Below, piece after piece: positions 1 through 10,700 of a stretch of DNA of 64,000 nucleotides; positions within the stretch are counted from its first letter, which is position 1, and every line of letters starts with the position of its first letter. This DNA is from Aurelia coerulea (taxonomy: Eukaryota > Cnidaria > Scyphozoa > Semaeostomeae > Ulmaridae), in contig CM076961.1 of the NCBI GenBank assembly GCA_039566865.1, forward strand, positions 9,137,501-9,201,500. The letters are read 5' to 3'. The translations under genes were made by a program, and so were the position numbers. A model generated the notes under the pieces. It had not been told where the DNA came from and ran no database searches. It saw only the letters and a list, made by a program, of their open reading frames with translations.

Positions 1-1437
1 TTTAAAGCACTAAATTAGTGCTGCAGCAACCATTCTTGGAAACATTACTATAGACATTAGTGTTTTCTTAATTCTCATTTTGGCTTTACAGCATAAACAA
101 ACATCGATTCATTAAATGTTTATTTTCTCAAAGAAAACAAAGTATAAACACAAAAAGTGTGGATTAACGTACTTTAGTAGCTACAATTTATATTATAAAA
201 AGTATTGCATTCATCGTTCTTTAAAACTTTAATTCTGCCAGTTATTTCTTTTAAAGCTCTATATTAGTGCTGCAGCAACCATTCTTGGAAACATTACTAT
301 AGACATTAGTGTTTTCTTAATTCTCATTTTGGCTTTACTGCATAAACAAACATCGATTAATTAAATGTCTATTTTCTCAAAGAAAACAAAACATAAACAC
401 AAAAAGTGTGGATTAACGTACTTTAGTAGCTACAATTCATATTATAAAGAGAATTGCACTCATCGTTCTTTAAAACTTTAGTTCTGCCAGTTATTTCTTT
501 TAAAGCACTATATTAGTGCTGCAGCAAACATTGTTTGAAACATTACTATAGACATTAGTGTTTTCTTTAGTCTCGTTTTAGCCTTGCAGCATCAACAAAC
601 ATCGATTAATTAAATGTTTATATTCTCAAAGAAAACATAATATAAACACAAAAAGTGTGGATTAACGTACTTTAGTAGCTACAATTTATATTATAAAAAG
701 TATTGCACTCATCGTTCTTTAAAACTTTAGTTCTGCCAGTTATTTCTTTTAAAGCACTATATTAGTGCTGCAGCAACCATTCTTGGAAACATTACTATAG
801 ACATTAGTGTTTTCTTAATTCTCATTTTGACTTTACAGCATACACAAACATCGATTAATTAAATGTTTATTTTCTCAAAGAAAACAAAATATAAACACAA
901 AAAGTGTGGATTAACGTACTTTAGTAGATACAATTTATATTATAAAAAGTATTGCACTCGTCGTTCTTTAAAACTTCAGTTCTGCCAGTTATTTCTTTTA
1001 AAGCACTATATTAGTGATGCAGTGACTGTTGTTTGAAACATTACTATAGACATTAGTGTTTTCTTTAGTCTAATTTTGGCTTTGCAGCATCAACAAACAT
1101 CGATTAATTAAATGTTTATTTTCCCAAAGAAGACATAACATAAACACAAAAAGTGAGTATTAACGTACTTTAGTAGATACAATTTATATTATAAAAAGTA
1201 TTGCACTCATCGTTCTTTAAAACTTTAGTTCTGCCAGTTATTTCTTTTAAAGCACTATATTAGTGCTGCAGCAACCATTCTTGGAAACATTACTATAGAC
1301 ATTAATGTTTTCTTAATTCTCATTTTGGCTTTACAGCATAAACAAACATCGATTAATTTAATGTTTATTTTCTCAAAGAAAACAAAATATAAACAAAAAA
1401 AGTGTGGATTAACGTACTTTAGTAGCTACAATTTATA
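1..1437 (+). repeat. Satellite array block 1a, 249-bp monomer
   Basis: This is a head-to-tail tandem array of an A+T-rich monomer. The marker AAAGC(A/T)C recurs at 4, 253, 502, 751, 1000 and 1249, a spacing of exactly 249 bp. Each monomer carries a short dyad of the form GCACTA(A/T)A/TTAGTGC followed by CTGCAG, then near-invariant ATCGATTAATTAAATG, CACAAAAAGTGTGG, TTAACGTACTTTAGTAG and TATATTATAAAAAG blocks. No open reading frame of note is present. I define this orientation as plus. The segment is nearly copied at 5691-6540 and 61430-62820, and is copied in inverted form at about 13010-14265. The block ends where a MITE interrupts the TATATTATAAAA motif. Confidence 0.97.
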
Positions 1438-2040
1438 CCGGGTGCGCCAAAATAAACTATGCACGTTTGGCAGGCCACAATAAATCGTACACTGGACCGA
1501 TTTTGAAGATTTATGACGTAATCTTTAGCAGAAAGCCTGACTTAGATTCTAAGGCATTTTGCAAATTTTTTCGTTTTCAGCTTTTAGAGCTAGAAGCGAG
1601 TTTCTTAAAATCTTAGTTCTCGAAAATATTGAAAACGATCAAAAAACGTCGATCAAATTTCAAAAGACTCAACATGAGTGAACAAAGAGAAAACGTTTTC
1701 AAGGTGATTTGGGGGTTTATTACGAACTCTCGTGCAGCAGATTACAATTAATCGATTTCTAAATCGCAAATCACCACCAACAAGTTCTCTCTTTGTCCAT
1801 TTATATCGATTCTTTAGAGAGCTTGATCGATGTTTTTTTATCGTTTTCAGTGTTTTCGAAAACTAAAATTTTAGGAAACTCGCTTCCAGCTCTAAAAACT
1901 GAAAATGTAAAAATTACGAAAAATCCCAGTATCTAATTCAGGCTTTCTGCTACAGATTAAGTCATAAATCTTCAAAATCGGTCCAGTGTACGATTTATTG
2001 TGGCCTGCCAAACGTGCATAGTTTATTTTGGCGCACCCGG
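1438..2040. mobile_element. Foldback MITE copy 1 (TA target site, 80-bp perfect terminal inverted repeat)
   Basis: A 603-bp non-coding element interrupts a satellite monomer. It begins CCGGGTGCGCCAAAATAAAC and ends with the reverse complement. The first 80 bp (to 1517) are a perfect inverted repeat of the last 80. Imperfect complementarity continues inward to GGTGATTTG (1703-1711) opposite CAAATCACC (1767-1775), leaving a spacer of about 55 nt, so nearly the whole element is one long hairpin. The host motif reads TTTA-TA-element-TA-TTATAAAA, and removing the element with one TA restores the normal monomer. A TA duplication is characteristic of Tc1/mariner-superfamily elements; that assignment is inference because no transposase is encoded. 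Long-hairpin transcripts from such elements are often processed to small RNAs in animals. Confidence 0.93.
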
Positions 2041-2788
2041 TATTATAAAAAGTATTGCACTCATCGTTCTTTAAAACTTTAGTTCTGCCAGTTATTTCTT
2101 TTAAAGCACTATATTAGTGCTGCAGCAAACATTGTTTGAAACATTACTATAGACATTAGTGTTTTCTTTAGTCTCGTTTTAGCCTTGCAGCATCAACAAA
2201 CATCGATTAATTAAATGTTTATATTCTCAAAAAAAACATAATATAAACACAAAAAGTGTAGATTAACGTACTTTAGTAGCTACAATTGATATTATAAAAA
2301 GTATTGCACTCATCGTTCTTTAAAACTTTAGTTCTGCCAGTTATTTCTTTAAAGTACTATATTAGTGATGCAGTAACCGTTGTTTGAAACATTACTATAG
2401 ACATTAGTGTTTTCTTTAGTCCAATTTTGGCTTTACGGCATCAACAAACATCGATTAATTAAATGTTTATTTTCCCAAAGAAGACATAACATAAACACAA
2501 AAAGTGAGTATTAACGTACTTTAGTAGATACAATTTATATTATAAAAAGTATTGCACTCATCGTTCTTTAAAACTTTAGTTCTGCCAGTTATTTCTTTTA
2601 AAGCACTATATTAGTGCTGCAGCAACCATTCTTGGAAACATTACTATAGACATTAATGTTTTCTTAATTCTCATTTTGGCTTTACAGCATAAACAAACAT
2701 CGATTAATTTAATGTTTATTTTCTCAAAGAAAACAAAATATAAACAAAAAAAGTGTGGATTAACGTACTTTAGTAGCTACAATTTATA
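2041..2788 (+). repeat. Satellite array block 1b, three monomers between the MITEs
   Basis: Three plus-oriented 249-bp monomers (746 bp with the MITE TA junctions and a 1-bp deletion near 2349) separate the two MITE copies. They form the satellite part of the 1351-bp duplicated unit. The monomers are of the AAACATTGTTTG, AACCGTTGTTTG and AACCATTCTTGG subtypes, illustrating the mosaic nature of the array. No coding potential seen. Confidence 0.95.
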
Positions 2789-3391
2789 CCGGGTGCGCCA
2801 AAATAAACTATGCACGTTTGGCAGGCCACAATAAATCGTACACTGGACCGATTTTGAAGATTTATGACGTAATCTTTAGCAGAAAGCCTGACTTAGATTC
2901 TAAGGCATTTTGCAAATTTTTTCGTTTTCAGCTTTTAGAGCTAGAAGCGAGTTTCTTAAAATCTTAGTTCTCGAAAATATTGAAAACGATCAAAAAACGT
3001 CGATCAAATTTCAAAAGACTCAACATGAGTGAACAAAGAGAAAACGTTTTCAAGGTGATTTGGGGGTTTATTACGAACTCTCGTGCAGCAGATTACAATT
3101 AATCGATTTCTAAATCGCAAATCACCACCAACAAGTTCTCTCTTTGTCCATTTATATCGATTCTTTAGAGAGCTTGATCGATGTTTTTTTATCGTTTTCA
3201 GTGTTTTCGAAAACTAAAATTTTAGGAAACTCGCTTCCAGCTCTAAAAACTGAAAATGTAAAAATTACGAAAAATCCCAGTATCTAATTCAGGCTTTCTG
3301 CTACAGATTAAGTCATAAATCTTCAAAATCGGTCCAGTGTACGATTTATTGTGGCCTGCCAAACGTGCATAGTTTATTTTGGCGCACCCGG
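2789..3391. mobile_element. Foldback MITE copy 2, co-duplicated with its host block
   Basis: This is a second 603-bp copy of the foldback element at 1438-2040. It has the same TA flanks and the same monomer insertion point. By eye I find no difference from copy 1, including the loop and the imperfect inner arms. Because the flanking satellite variants are also shared at a constant 1351-bp offset, this copy arose by tandem duplication of satellite plus MITE, not by a second transposition. No ORF is present. Confidence 0.93.
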
Positions 3392-6300
3392 TATTATAAA
3401 AAGTATTGCACTCATCGTTCTTTAAAACTTTAGTTCTGCCAGTTATTTCTTTTAAAGCACTATATTAGTGCTGCAGCAAACATTGTTTGAAACATTACTA
3501 TAGACATTAGTGTTTTCTTTAGTCTCGTTTTAGCCTTGCAGCATCAACAAACATCGATTAATTAAATGTTTATATTCTCAAAAAAAACATAATATAAACA
3601 CAAAAAGTGTAGATTAACGTACTTTAGTAGCTACAATTGATATTATAAAAAGTATTGCACTCATCGTTCTTTAAAACTTTAGTTCTGCCAGTTATTTCTT
3701 TAAAGTACTATATTAGTGATGCAGTAACCGTTGTTTGAAACATTACTATAGACATTAGTGTTTTCTTTAGTCCAATTTTGGCTTTACGGCATCAACAAAC
3801 ATCGATTAATTAAATGCTTATTTTCTCAAAGAAAACATAATATAAACGCAAAAAGTGTGGGTTAACGTACTTTAGAAGATACAATTTATAATATAAAGAG
3901 AATTGCACTCATCGTTCTTTAAAACTTTAGTACTGCCAGTAATTCCTTTTATAGCACTATATTAGTGCTGCAGCAAACATTGTTTGAAACATTACTATAG
4001 ACATTAGAGTTTTCTTAATTCTCATCTTGACTTTACAGCATACACAAACATCGATTAATTAAATGTTTATTTTCTCAAAGAAAACAAAATATAAACACAA
4101 AAAGTGTGGATTAACGTACTTTAGTAGATACAATTTATATTATAAAAAGTATTGCACTCGTCGTTCTTTAAAACTTTAGTTCTGCCAGTTATTTCTTTTA
4201 AAGCACTATATTAGTGATGCAGTGACTGTTGTTTGAAACATTACTATAGACATTAGTGTTTTCTTTAGTCCAATTTTGGCTTTACGGCATCAACAAACAT
4301 CGATTAATTAAATGCTTATTTTCTCAAAGAAAACATAATATAAACGCAAAAAGTGTGGGTTAACGTACTTTAGAAGATACAATTTATAATATAAAGAGAA
4401 TTGCACTCATCGTTCTTTAAAACTTTAGTACTGCCAGTAATTCCTTTTATAGCACTATATTAGTGCTGCAGCAAACATTGTTTGAAACATTACTATAGAC
4501 ATTAGTGTTTTCTTTAGTCTCGTATTAGCCTTACAGCATCAACAAACATCGATTAATTAAATGTTTATTTTCTCAAAGAAAACAAAATATAATCACAAAA
4601 AGTGTGGATTAACGTCCTTTAGTAGCTACAATTTATATTATAAAAAGTATTGCACTCATCGTTCTTTAAAACTTTAGTTCTGCCAGTTATTTCTTTTAAA
4701 GCACTATATTAGTGCTGCAGCAACCATTCTTGGAAACATTACTATAGACATTAGTGTTTTCTTAAGTCTCATTTTAGCCTTACAGCATCAACAAACATCG
4801 ATTAATTAAATGTTTATTTTCTCAAAGAAAACATAGTATAAACACAAAACGTGTGGGTTAACGTACTTTAGTAGCTATAATTCATAATATAAAGAGAATT
4901 GCACTAATTGTTCTTTAAAACTTTAGTTCTGGCAGTAGTTTCTTTTATAGCACTAAATGAGTGCTGCAGCAACCATTCTTGGAAACATTACTATAGACAT
5001 TAGTGTTTTCTTAATTCTCATTTTGGCTTTACTGCATGAACAAACATCGATAAATTAAATATTAATTTTCTCAAAGAAAACAAAATATAAACACAAAAAG
5101 TGTTGATTAACGTACTTTATTAGCTATAATTCATAATATAAAGAGAATTGCACTCATTGTTCTTTAAAACTATAGTACTGCCAGTAATTCCTTTTATAGC
5201 ACTATATTAGTGCTGCAGCAAACATTGTTTGAAACATTACTATAGACATTAGTGTTTTCTTTAGTCTCGTTTTAGCCTTACAGGATAAGCAAACATCGAT
5301 TAATTAAATGTTTATTTTCTCAAAGAAAACAAAATATAAACACAAAAAGTGTGGATTAACGTACTTTAGTAGCTACAATTTATATTATAAAATGTATTGT
5401 GCTCATTGTTCTTTAAAACTTTAGTTCTGCCAGTTATTTCTTTTAAAGCACGATATTAGTGATGCGGTAACCATTGTTTGAAACATTACTATATACATTA
5501 GTGTTTTCTTAAGTCTCATTTTAGCCTTACAGCATAAGCAAACATCGATTAAGTAAATGTTTATTTTCTCAAAGAAAACAAAATATAAACACAAAAAGTG
5601 TGGGTTAACGTACTTTAGTAGCTACAATTTATATTATAAAAAGTATTGTGCTCATCGTTCTTTTAAACTTTAGTTCTGCCAGTTATTTCTTTTAAAGCAC
5701 TAAATTAGTGCTGCAGCAACCATTCTTGGAAACATTACTATAGACATTAGTGTTTTCTTAATTCTCATTTTGGCTTTACAGCATAAACAAACATCGATTC
5801 ATTAAATGTTTATTTTCTCAAAGAAAACAAAGTATAAACACAAAAAGTGTGGATTAACGTACTTTAGTAGCTACAATTTATATTATAAAAAGTATTGCAC
5901 TCATCGTTCTTTAAAACTTTAATTCTGCCAGTTATTTCTTTTAAAGCTCTATATTAGTGCTGCAGCAACCATTCTTGGAAACATTACTATAGACATTAGT
6001 GTTTTCTTAATTCTCATTTTGGCTTTACTGCATAAACAAACATCGATTAATTAAATGTTTATTTTCTCAAAGAAAACAAAACATAAACACAAAAAGTGTG
6101 GATTAACGTACTTTAGTAGCTACAATTTATATTATAAAAAGTATTGCACTCATCGTTCTTTAAAACTTTAGTTCTGCCAGTTATTTCTTTTAAAGCACTA
6201 TATTAGTGCTGCAGCAAACATTGTTTGAAACATTACTATAGACATTAGTGTTTTCTTTAGTCTCGTTTTAGCCTTGCAGCATCAACAAACATCGATTAAT

Positions 6301-8263
6301 TAAATGTTTATATTCTCAAAGAAAACATAATATAAACACAAAAAGTGTGGATTAACGTACTTTAGTAGCTACAATTTATATTATAAAAAGTATTGCACTC
6401 ATCGTTCTTTAAAACTTTAGTTCTGCCAGTTATTTCTTTTAAAGCACTATATTAGTGCTGCAGCAACCATTCTTGGAAACATTACTATAGACATTAGTGT
6501 TTTCTTAATTCTCATTTTGGCTTTACAGCATAAACAAACATCGATTAATTTAATGTTTATTTTCTCAAAGAAAAAACAAAATATAAACAAAAAAAGTGTG
6601 GATTAACGTACTTTAGTAGCTACAATTTATATTATAAAAAGTATTCCACTCATCGTTCTTTAAAACTTTAGTTCTGCCAGTTATTTCTTTTAAAGCACAA
6701 TATTAGTGCTGCAGCAACCATCCTTGGAAACATTACTGTAGACATTAGTTTTTTCTTTAGTCTCGTTTTAGCCTTACAGCATAAACAAAAATCGATTAAT
6801 TAAATGTTTATTTTCTCAAAGAAAACGAAATATAAACACAAAAAGTGTGGGTTAACGTACTTTAGTAGCTACAATTTATATTATAAAAAGTATTGCACTC
6901 ATTGTTCTTTAAAACTTTAGTTCTGCCAGTTATTTCTTTTAAAGCACTATATTAGTGATGCAGTAACCATTGTTTGAAACATTACTATAGACATTAGTGC
7001 TTTCTTAAGTCTCATTTTGGCTTTACTGCATAAACAAACATCGATTAATTAAATGTTTATTTTCTCAAAATAAACAAAATATAAACACAAAAAGTGTGGT
7101 TTAACGTACTTTAGTAGCTACAATTTATATTATAAAAAGTATTGCACTCATCGTTGTTTAAAACTTTAGTTCTGCCAGTTATTTCTTTTAAAGCACTATA
7201 TTAGTGATGAAGTAACCATTGTTTGAAACATTACTATAGACATTAGTGTTTTCTTAAGTCTCATTCTAGCCTTACAGCATCAACAAACATCGATTAATTA
7301 TATGTTTATTTTCTCAAAGAAAACATAATATAAACACAAAAAGTGTGGGTTAACGTACTTTAGTAGCTATAATTCATAATATAAAGAGAATTGCACTCAT
7401 TGTTCTTTAAAACTTTAGTTCTGCCAGTAGTTTCTTTTATAGCACTAAATTAGTGCTGCAGCAACCATTCTTGGAAACATTACTATAGACATTAGTGTTT
7501 TCTTAATTCTCATTTTGGCTTTACTGCATAAACAAACATCGATTAATTAATTGTTTATTTTCTCAAAGAAACAAAATATAAATACAAAAAGTGTGGATTA
7601 ACGTACTTTAGTAGCTATAATTCATAATATAAAGAGAATCGCACTCATTGTTCTTTAAAACTTTAGTTCTGCCAGTAGTTTCTTTTATAGCACTAAATTA
7701 GTGCTGCAGCAACCATTCTTGGAAACATTACTATAGACATTAGTGTTTTCTTAATTCTCATTTTGGCTTTACTGCATAAACAAAAATCGATTAATTAATT
7801 GTTTATTTTCTCAAAGAAACAAAATATAAATACAAAAAGTGTGGATTAACGTACTTTAGTAGCTATAATTCATAATATAAAGAGAATGGCACTCATTGTT
7901 CTTTAAAACTTTAGTTCTGCCAGTAGTTTCTTTTATAGCACTAAATTAGTGCTGCAGCAACCATTCTTGGAAACATTACTATAGACATTAGTGTTTTCTT
8001 AATTCTCATTTTGGCTTTACTGCATAAACAAACATCGATTAATTAATTGTTTGTTTTCTCAAAGAAAACAAAATATAAACACAAAAAGTGTGGATTAACG
8101 TACTTTAGTAGCTATAATTCATAATATAAAGAGAATTGCACTCATTGTTCTTTAAAACTATAGTACTGCCAGTAATTCCTTTTATATTACTATATTAGTG
8201 CTGCAGCAAACATTGTTTGAAACATTACTATAGACATTAGTGTTTTCTTTAGTCTCGTTTTAG
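3392..8263 (+). repeat. Satellite array block 1c
   Basis: Plus-oriented 249-bp monomers run to the first orientation hinge. A two-monomer duplication is visible: the variant AAATGCTTATTTTCTC with AAACGCAAAAAG and TTTAGAAGATAC occurs near 3817 and again 498 bp later. From 5691 the block repeats the opening of the window (18 monomers away once the two MITEs are subtracted). Near 7300-8250 the monomers are mainly of the TAATTCATAATATAAAGAG subtype, and three successive ones carry the rare ATTAATTAATTGTTT variant. The last monomer breaks off after TCTCGTTTTAG at 8263. Confidence 0.96.
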
Positions 8264-9026
8264 ATTTTAGATTTTTGGAAGCAAATGAGAGTTGCTGTTC
8301 TCCGTTTGCGGCCTGGTTAACTTTCAGATACAAATTATCTAAATCAGTCGATCCATCATACAAGGCGGTTGGCAGAAGCGAATTTAGGTCTACAAAATCT
8401 CTGTTTTTTATTTCTCTCAGAGGCTTTCCTGAAATTGGCGGAAGGAGATTAAAACCAGCAGACAAAGAATCATGAGGAAAGTTACCTTGGTATCCCTGTA
8501 CTGGCGGTGCAGCTGCTGACGGCATGTGGTGGGCTGACGGGGAATGACGCATAGATTCAGGGTTCTGTGACAGTAGCGCATTCGAGTTTGGTGACACGAC
8601 GACGGATGCTGGAGATAACTGCTGGGGCTGAGGTTGCTGGAGCACGTTGGTTAATGGAGGGAGTTGCTGCAGCTGAGGAATTTGGGGAGGTTGTGCCGAC
8701 ATTTCCTGGCGGATCAGTTGACGGAGATGGACGTCAGAAGGGGCAACAGGTGGTTGAGAAGGCGGACGAGAAATCGTGTGGTTTCTCTCCATATCTTCGT
8801 CCTCATGTTCGGAATTTTCATCTTCGATGTCTGGTGTTTCTTGATCCAGGACAGCAGTCGGATGGAGGTGCGAAAATAGACGATCAATTAGCTCCGCTTT
8901 CTTGCCTAACGTTGACAAGCCGTATGCCGTGCAGCGCATCTGTAGGGTCTGCTTTGTTTTGCGGAACCAGTCGTACTTCGACAAGCGCTTTTCCCTCGTC
9001 TTGATTACTTCTTGGGCTGACAACAT
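8190..9026 (-). pseudogene. Truncated SAP-domain, Gln/Pro-rich ORF fused to satellite; possible retroelement ORF1 fragment
   Basis: A 278-codon minus-strand ORF starts at ATG 9026, with an in-frame stop 11 codons upstream. Residues 28-54 resemble a SAP DNA-binding helix-extension-helix (LQMRCTAYGLSTLGKKAELI). Residues 61-79 are acidic, and 86-180 are rich in Pro, Gln and Ser and probably disordered. Residues 194-222 (LLPPISGKPLREIKNRDFVD then LNSLLPT) form a compact conserved-looking segment. I associate similar segments with gag-like ORF1 proteins of invertebrate DIRS/tyrosine-recombinase retroelements, but this is from memory and weak. Residues from about 255 onward are antisense satellite, so the original C-terminus is lost. 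It is either a retroelement gag fragment or a captured piece of a host gene; function is unknown and expression unsupported. Confidence 0.6.
8258..8271 (+). repeat. 7-bp tandem duplication at the left hinge breakpoint
   Basis: TTTTAGA is present twice in direct succession exactly where satellite ends and foreign sequence begins. The first copy is mostly satellite (GTTTTAG) and the second belongs to the insert. Such a micro-duplication fits template slippage during end joining or microhomology-mediated repair; that mechanism is inference. Confidence 0.6.
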
Positions 9027-9218
9027 GATTCGAAATCTTATTTGGATAATTTTCGACTACACTGTGCGAAGCAACAGGAAAAAGTGACTTGCGATGATTC
9101 AGCAGAGAGGTTTTAACCACGTGGGGTACGCCCTATTTTGCAGGGGACTGGGATCTAGGTTAAGGAACCCATGCCTCGCCTTGTCGTTAAAATACATTTA
9201 CGCATGCGTAAATGCTTC
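9027..9218. other. Non-coding part of the hinge insert, upstream of the SAP ORF
   Basis: This 192-bp stretch lies 5' of the SAP-domain ORF and is clearly more G+C-rich than the satellite. It contains an 8-bp palindrome CCACGTGG (9117-9124, an E-box/G-box core) and the 20-bp palindrome at 9195-9214. It could be the 5' UTR or promoter region of the element or gene from which the ORF came. I see no convincing TATA box, splice site or RNA gene. Confidence 0.5.
9195..9214. repeat. 20-bp perfect palindrome at the inversion hinge
   Basis: CATTTACGCATGCGTAAATG equals its own reverse complement and does not extend further (flanking A and C do not pair). It lies 4 bp before the point where satellite resumes in inverted orientation. 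It is not satellite sequence. A perfect palindrome can extrude as a hairpin or seed fold-back synthesis, so its position next to an orientation switch is suggestive. Confidence 0.85.
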
Positions 9219-9999
9219 ATTAAGAAAACACTAATGTCTATAGTAATGTTTCCAAGAATGGTTGCTGCAGCACTAATTTAGTGCTATAAAAGAAACTACT
9301 GGCAGAACTAAAATTTTAAAGAACAATGAGTGCAATTCTCTTTATATTATGAATTATAGCTACTAAAGTACGTTAACCCACACTTTTTGTGTTTATATTA
9401 TGTTTCCTTTGAGAAAATAAACATTTAATTAATCGATGTTTGTTGATGCCGTAAAGCCAAAATTAGACTAAAGAAAACACTAATGTCTATAGTAATGTTT
9501 CAAACAATGGTTACTGCATCACTAATATAGTGCTTTAAAAGAAATAACTGGCAGAACTAAAGTTTTAAAGAACGATGAGTGCAATATTTTTTATAATATA
9601 AATTGTAGCTACTAAAGTACGTTAATCCACACTTTTTGTGTTTATATTTTGTTTTCTTTGAGAAAATAAACATTTAATTAATCGATGTTTGTTTATGCTG
9701 TAAGGCTAAAACGAGACTAAAGAAAACACTAATGTCTATAGTAATGTTTCAAACAATGTTTGCTGCAGCACTAATATAGTGCTATAAAAGGAATTAATGG
9801 CAGTACTATAGTTTTAAAGAACGATGAGTGCAATTCTCTTTATATTATGAATTATAGCTACTAAAGTACGTTAATCCACACTTTTTGTGTTTATATTTTG
9901 TTTTCTTTGAGAAAATAAACATTTAATTAATCGATGTTTGTTTATGCTGTAAGGCTAAAACGAGACTAAAGAAAACACTAATGTCTATAGTAATGTTTC

Positions 10000-10700
10000 A
10001 AACAATGTTTGCTGCAGCACTAATATAGTAATATAAAAGGAATTACTGGCAGTACTATAGTTTTAAAGAACAATGAGTGCAATTCTCTTTATATTATGAA
10101 TTATAGCTACTAAAGTACGTTAATCCACACTTTTTGTGTTTATATTTTGTTTTCTTTGAGAAAACAAACAATTAATTAATCGATGTTTGTTTATGCAGTA
10201 AAGCCAAAATGAGAATTAAGAAAACACTAATGTCTATAGTAATGTTTCCAAGAATGGTTGCTGCAGCACTAATTTAGTGCTATAAAAGAAACTACTGGCA
10301 GAACTAAAGTTTTAAAGAACAATGAGTGTCATTCTCTTTATATTATGAATTATAGCTACTAAAGTACGTTAATCCACACTTTTTGTATTTATATTTTGTT
10401 TCTTTGAGAAAATAAACAATTAATTAATCGATGTTTGTTTATGCAGTAAAGCCAAAATGAGAATTAAGAAAACACTAATGTCTATAGTAATGTTTCCAAG
10501 AATGGTTGCTGCAGTACTAATTTAGTGCTATAAAAGAAACTACTGGCAGAACTAAAGTTTTAAAGAACAATGAGTGCCATTCTCTTTATATTATGAATTA
10601 TAGCTACTAAAGTAAGTTAACCCACACTTTTTGTGTTTATATTATGTTTTCTTTGAGAAAATAAACATTTAATTAATCAAAGTTTGTTGATGCTGTAAAG
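10000..10700 (-). repeat. Right arm of a mirror-symmetric hinge
   Basis: Rare variants in this inverted segment mirror those just left of the hinge. TAATATAGTAATATA at 10021-10035 is the reverse complement of the unusual block at 8183-8197. The ACAAACAATTAATTAATCG variants near 10160 and 10400 mirror those near 8040 and 7795. The GTGCCATT variant at 10574-10581 mirrors AATGGCAC near 7885. The two mirrored pairs that I located exactly differ in offset by about one monomer (248 bp), so the arms have since diverged by unequal exchange. Confidence 0.8.

Larger units (their letters stand above)
1101..3810 (+). repeat. 1351-bp tandem duplication carrying the MITE
   Basis: Two consecutive copies, roughly 1101-2450 and 2451-3810, each hold about three satellite monomers plus one MITE at the same internal position. 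The offset is exactly 1351 bp: MITE starts are 1438 and 2789, ends are 2040 and 3391. This equals 605 (MITE plus TA) + 3x249 - 1, where the -1 is a shared T deletion in TTATTTCTTTAAAGTAC. Shared rare variants (TCTCAAAAAAAACAT, CAATTGATATT, AAAGTGAGTATT) confirm duplication rather than two insertions. Similarity ends near 3810, where the second copy switches to the AAATGCTTATTTTCTC variant. Confidence 0.93.

Noticed and set aside
1438..3391. Two independent MITE insertions into a preferred monomer site
   Set aside because: Flanking satellite variants are shared at the same 1351-bp offset, so one insertion followed by duplication explains both.
1..8263. CRISPR-like array of repeats
   Set aside because: The repeat is 249 bp and contiguous with no unique spacers, in a clearly eukaryotic setting.
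8275..9087. Plus-strand ORFs of 61-145 codons opposite the SAP-domain ORF, and a 78-codon minus-strand ORF at 8884-9120
   Set aside because: They overlap the longer minus-strand ORF in other frames, show low-complexity or no recognisable domains, and lack any supporting context.
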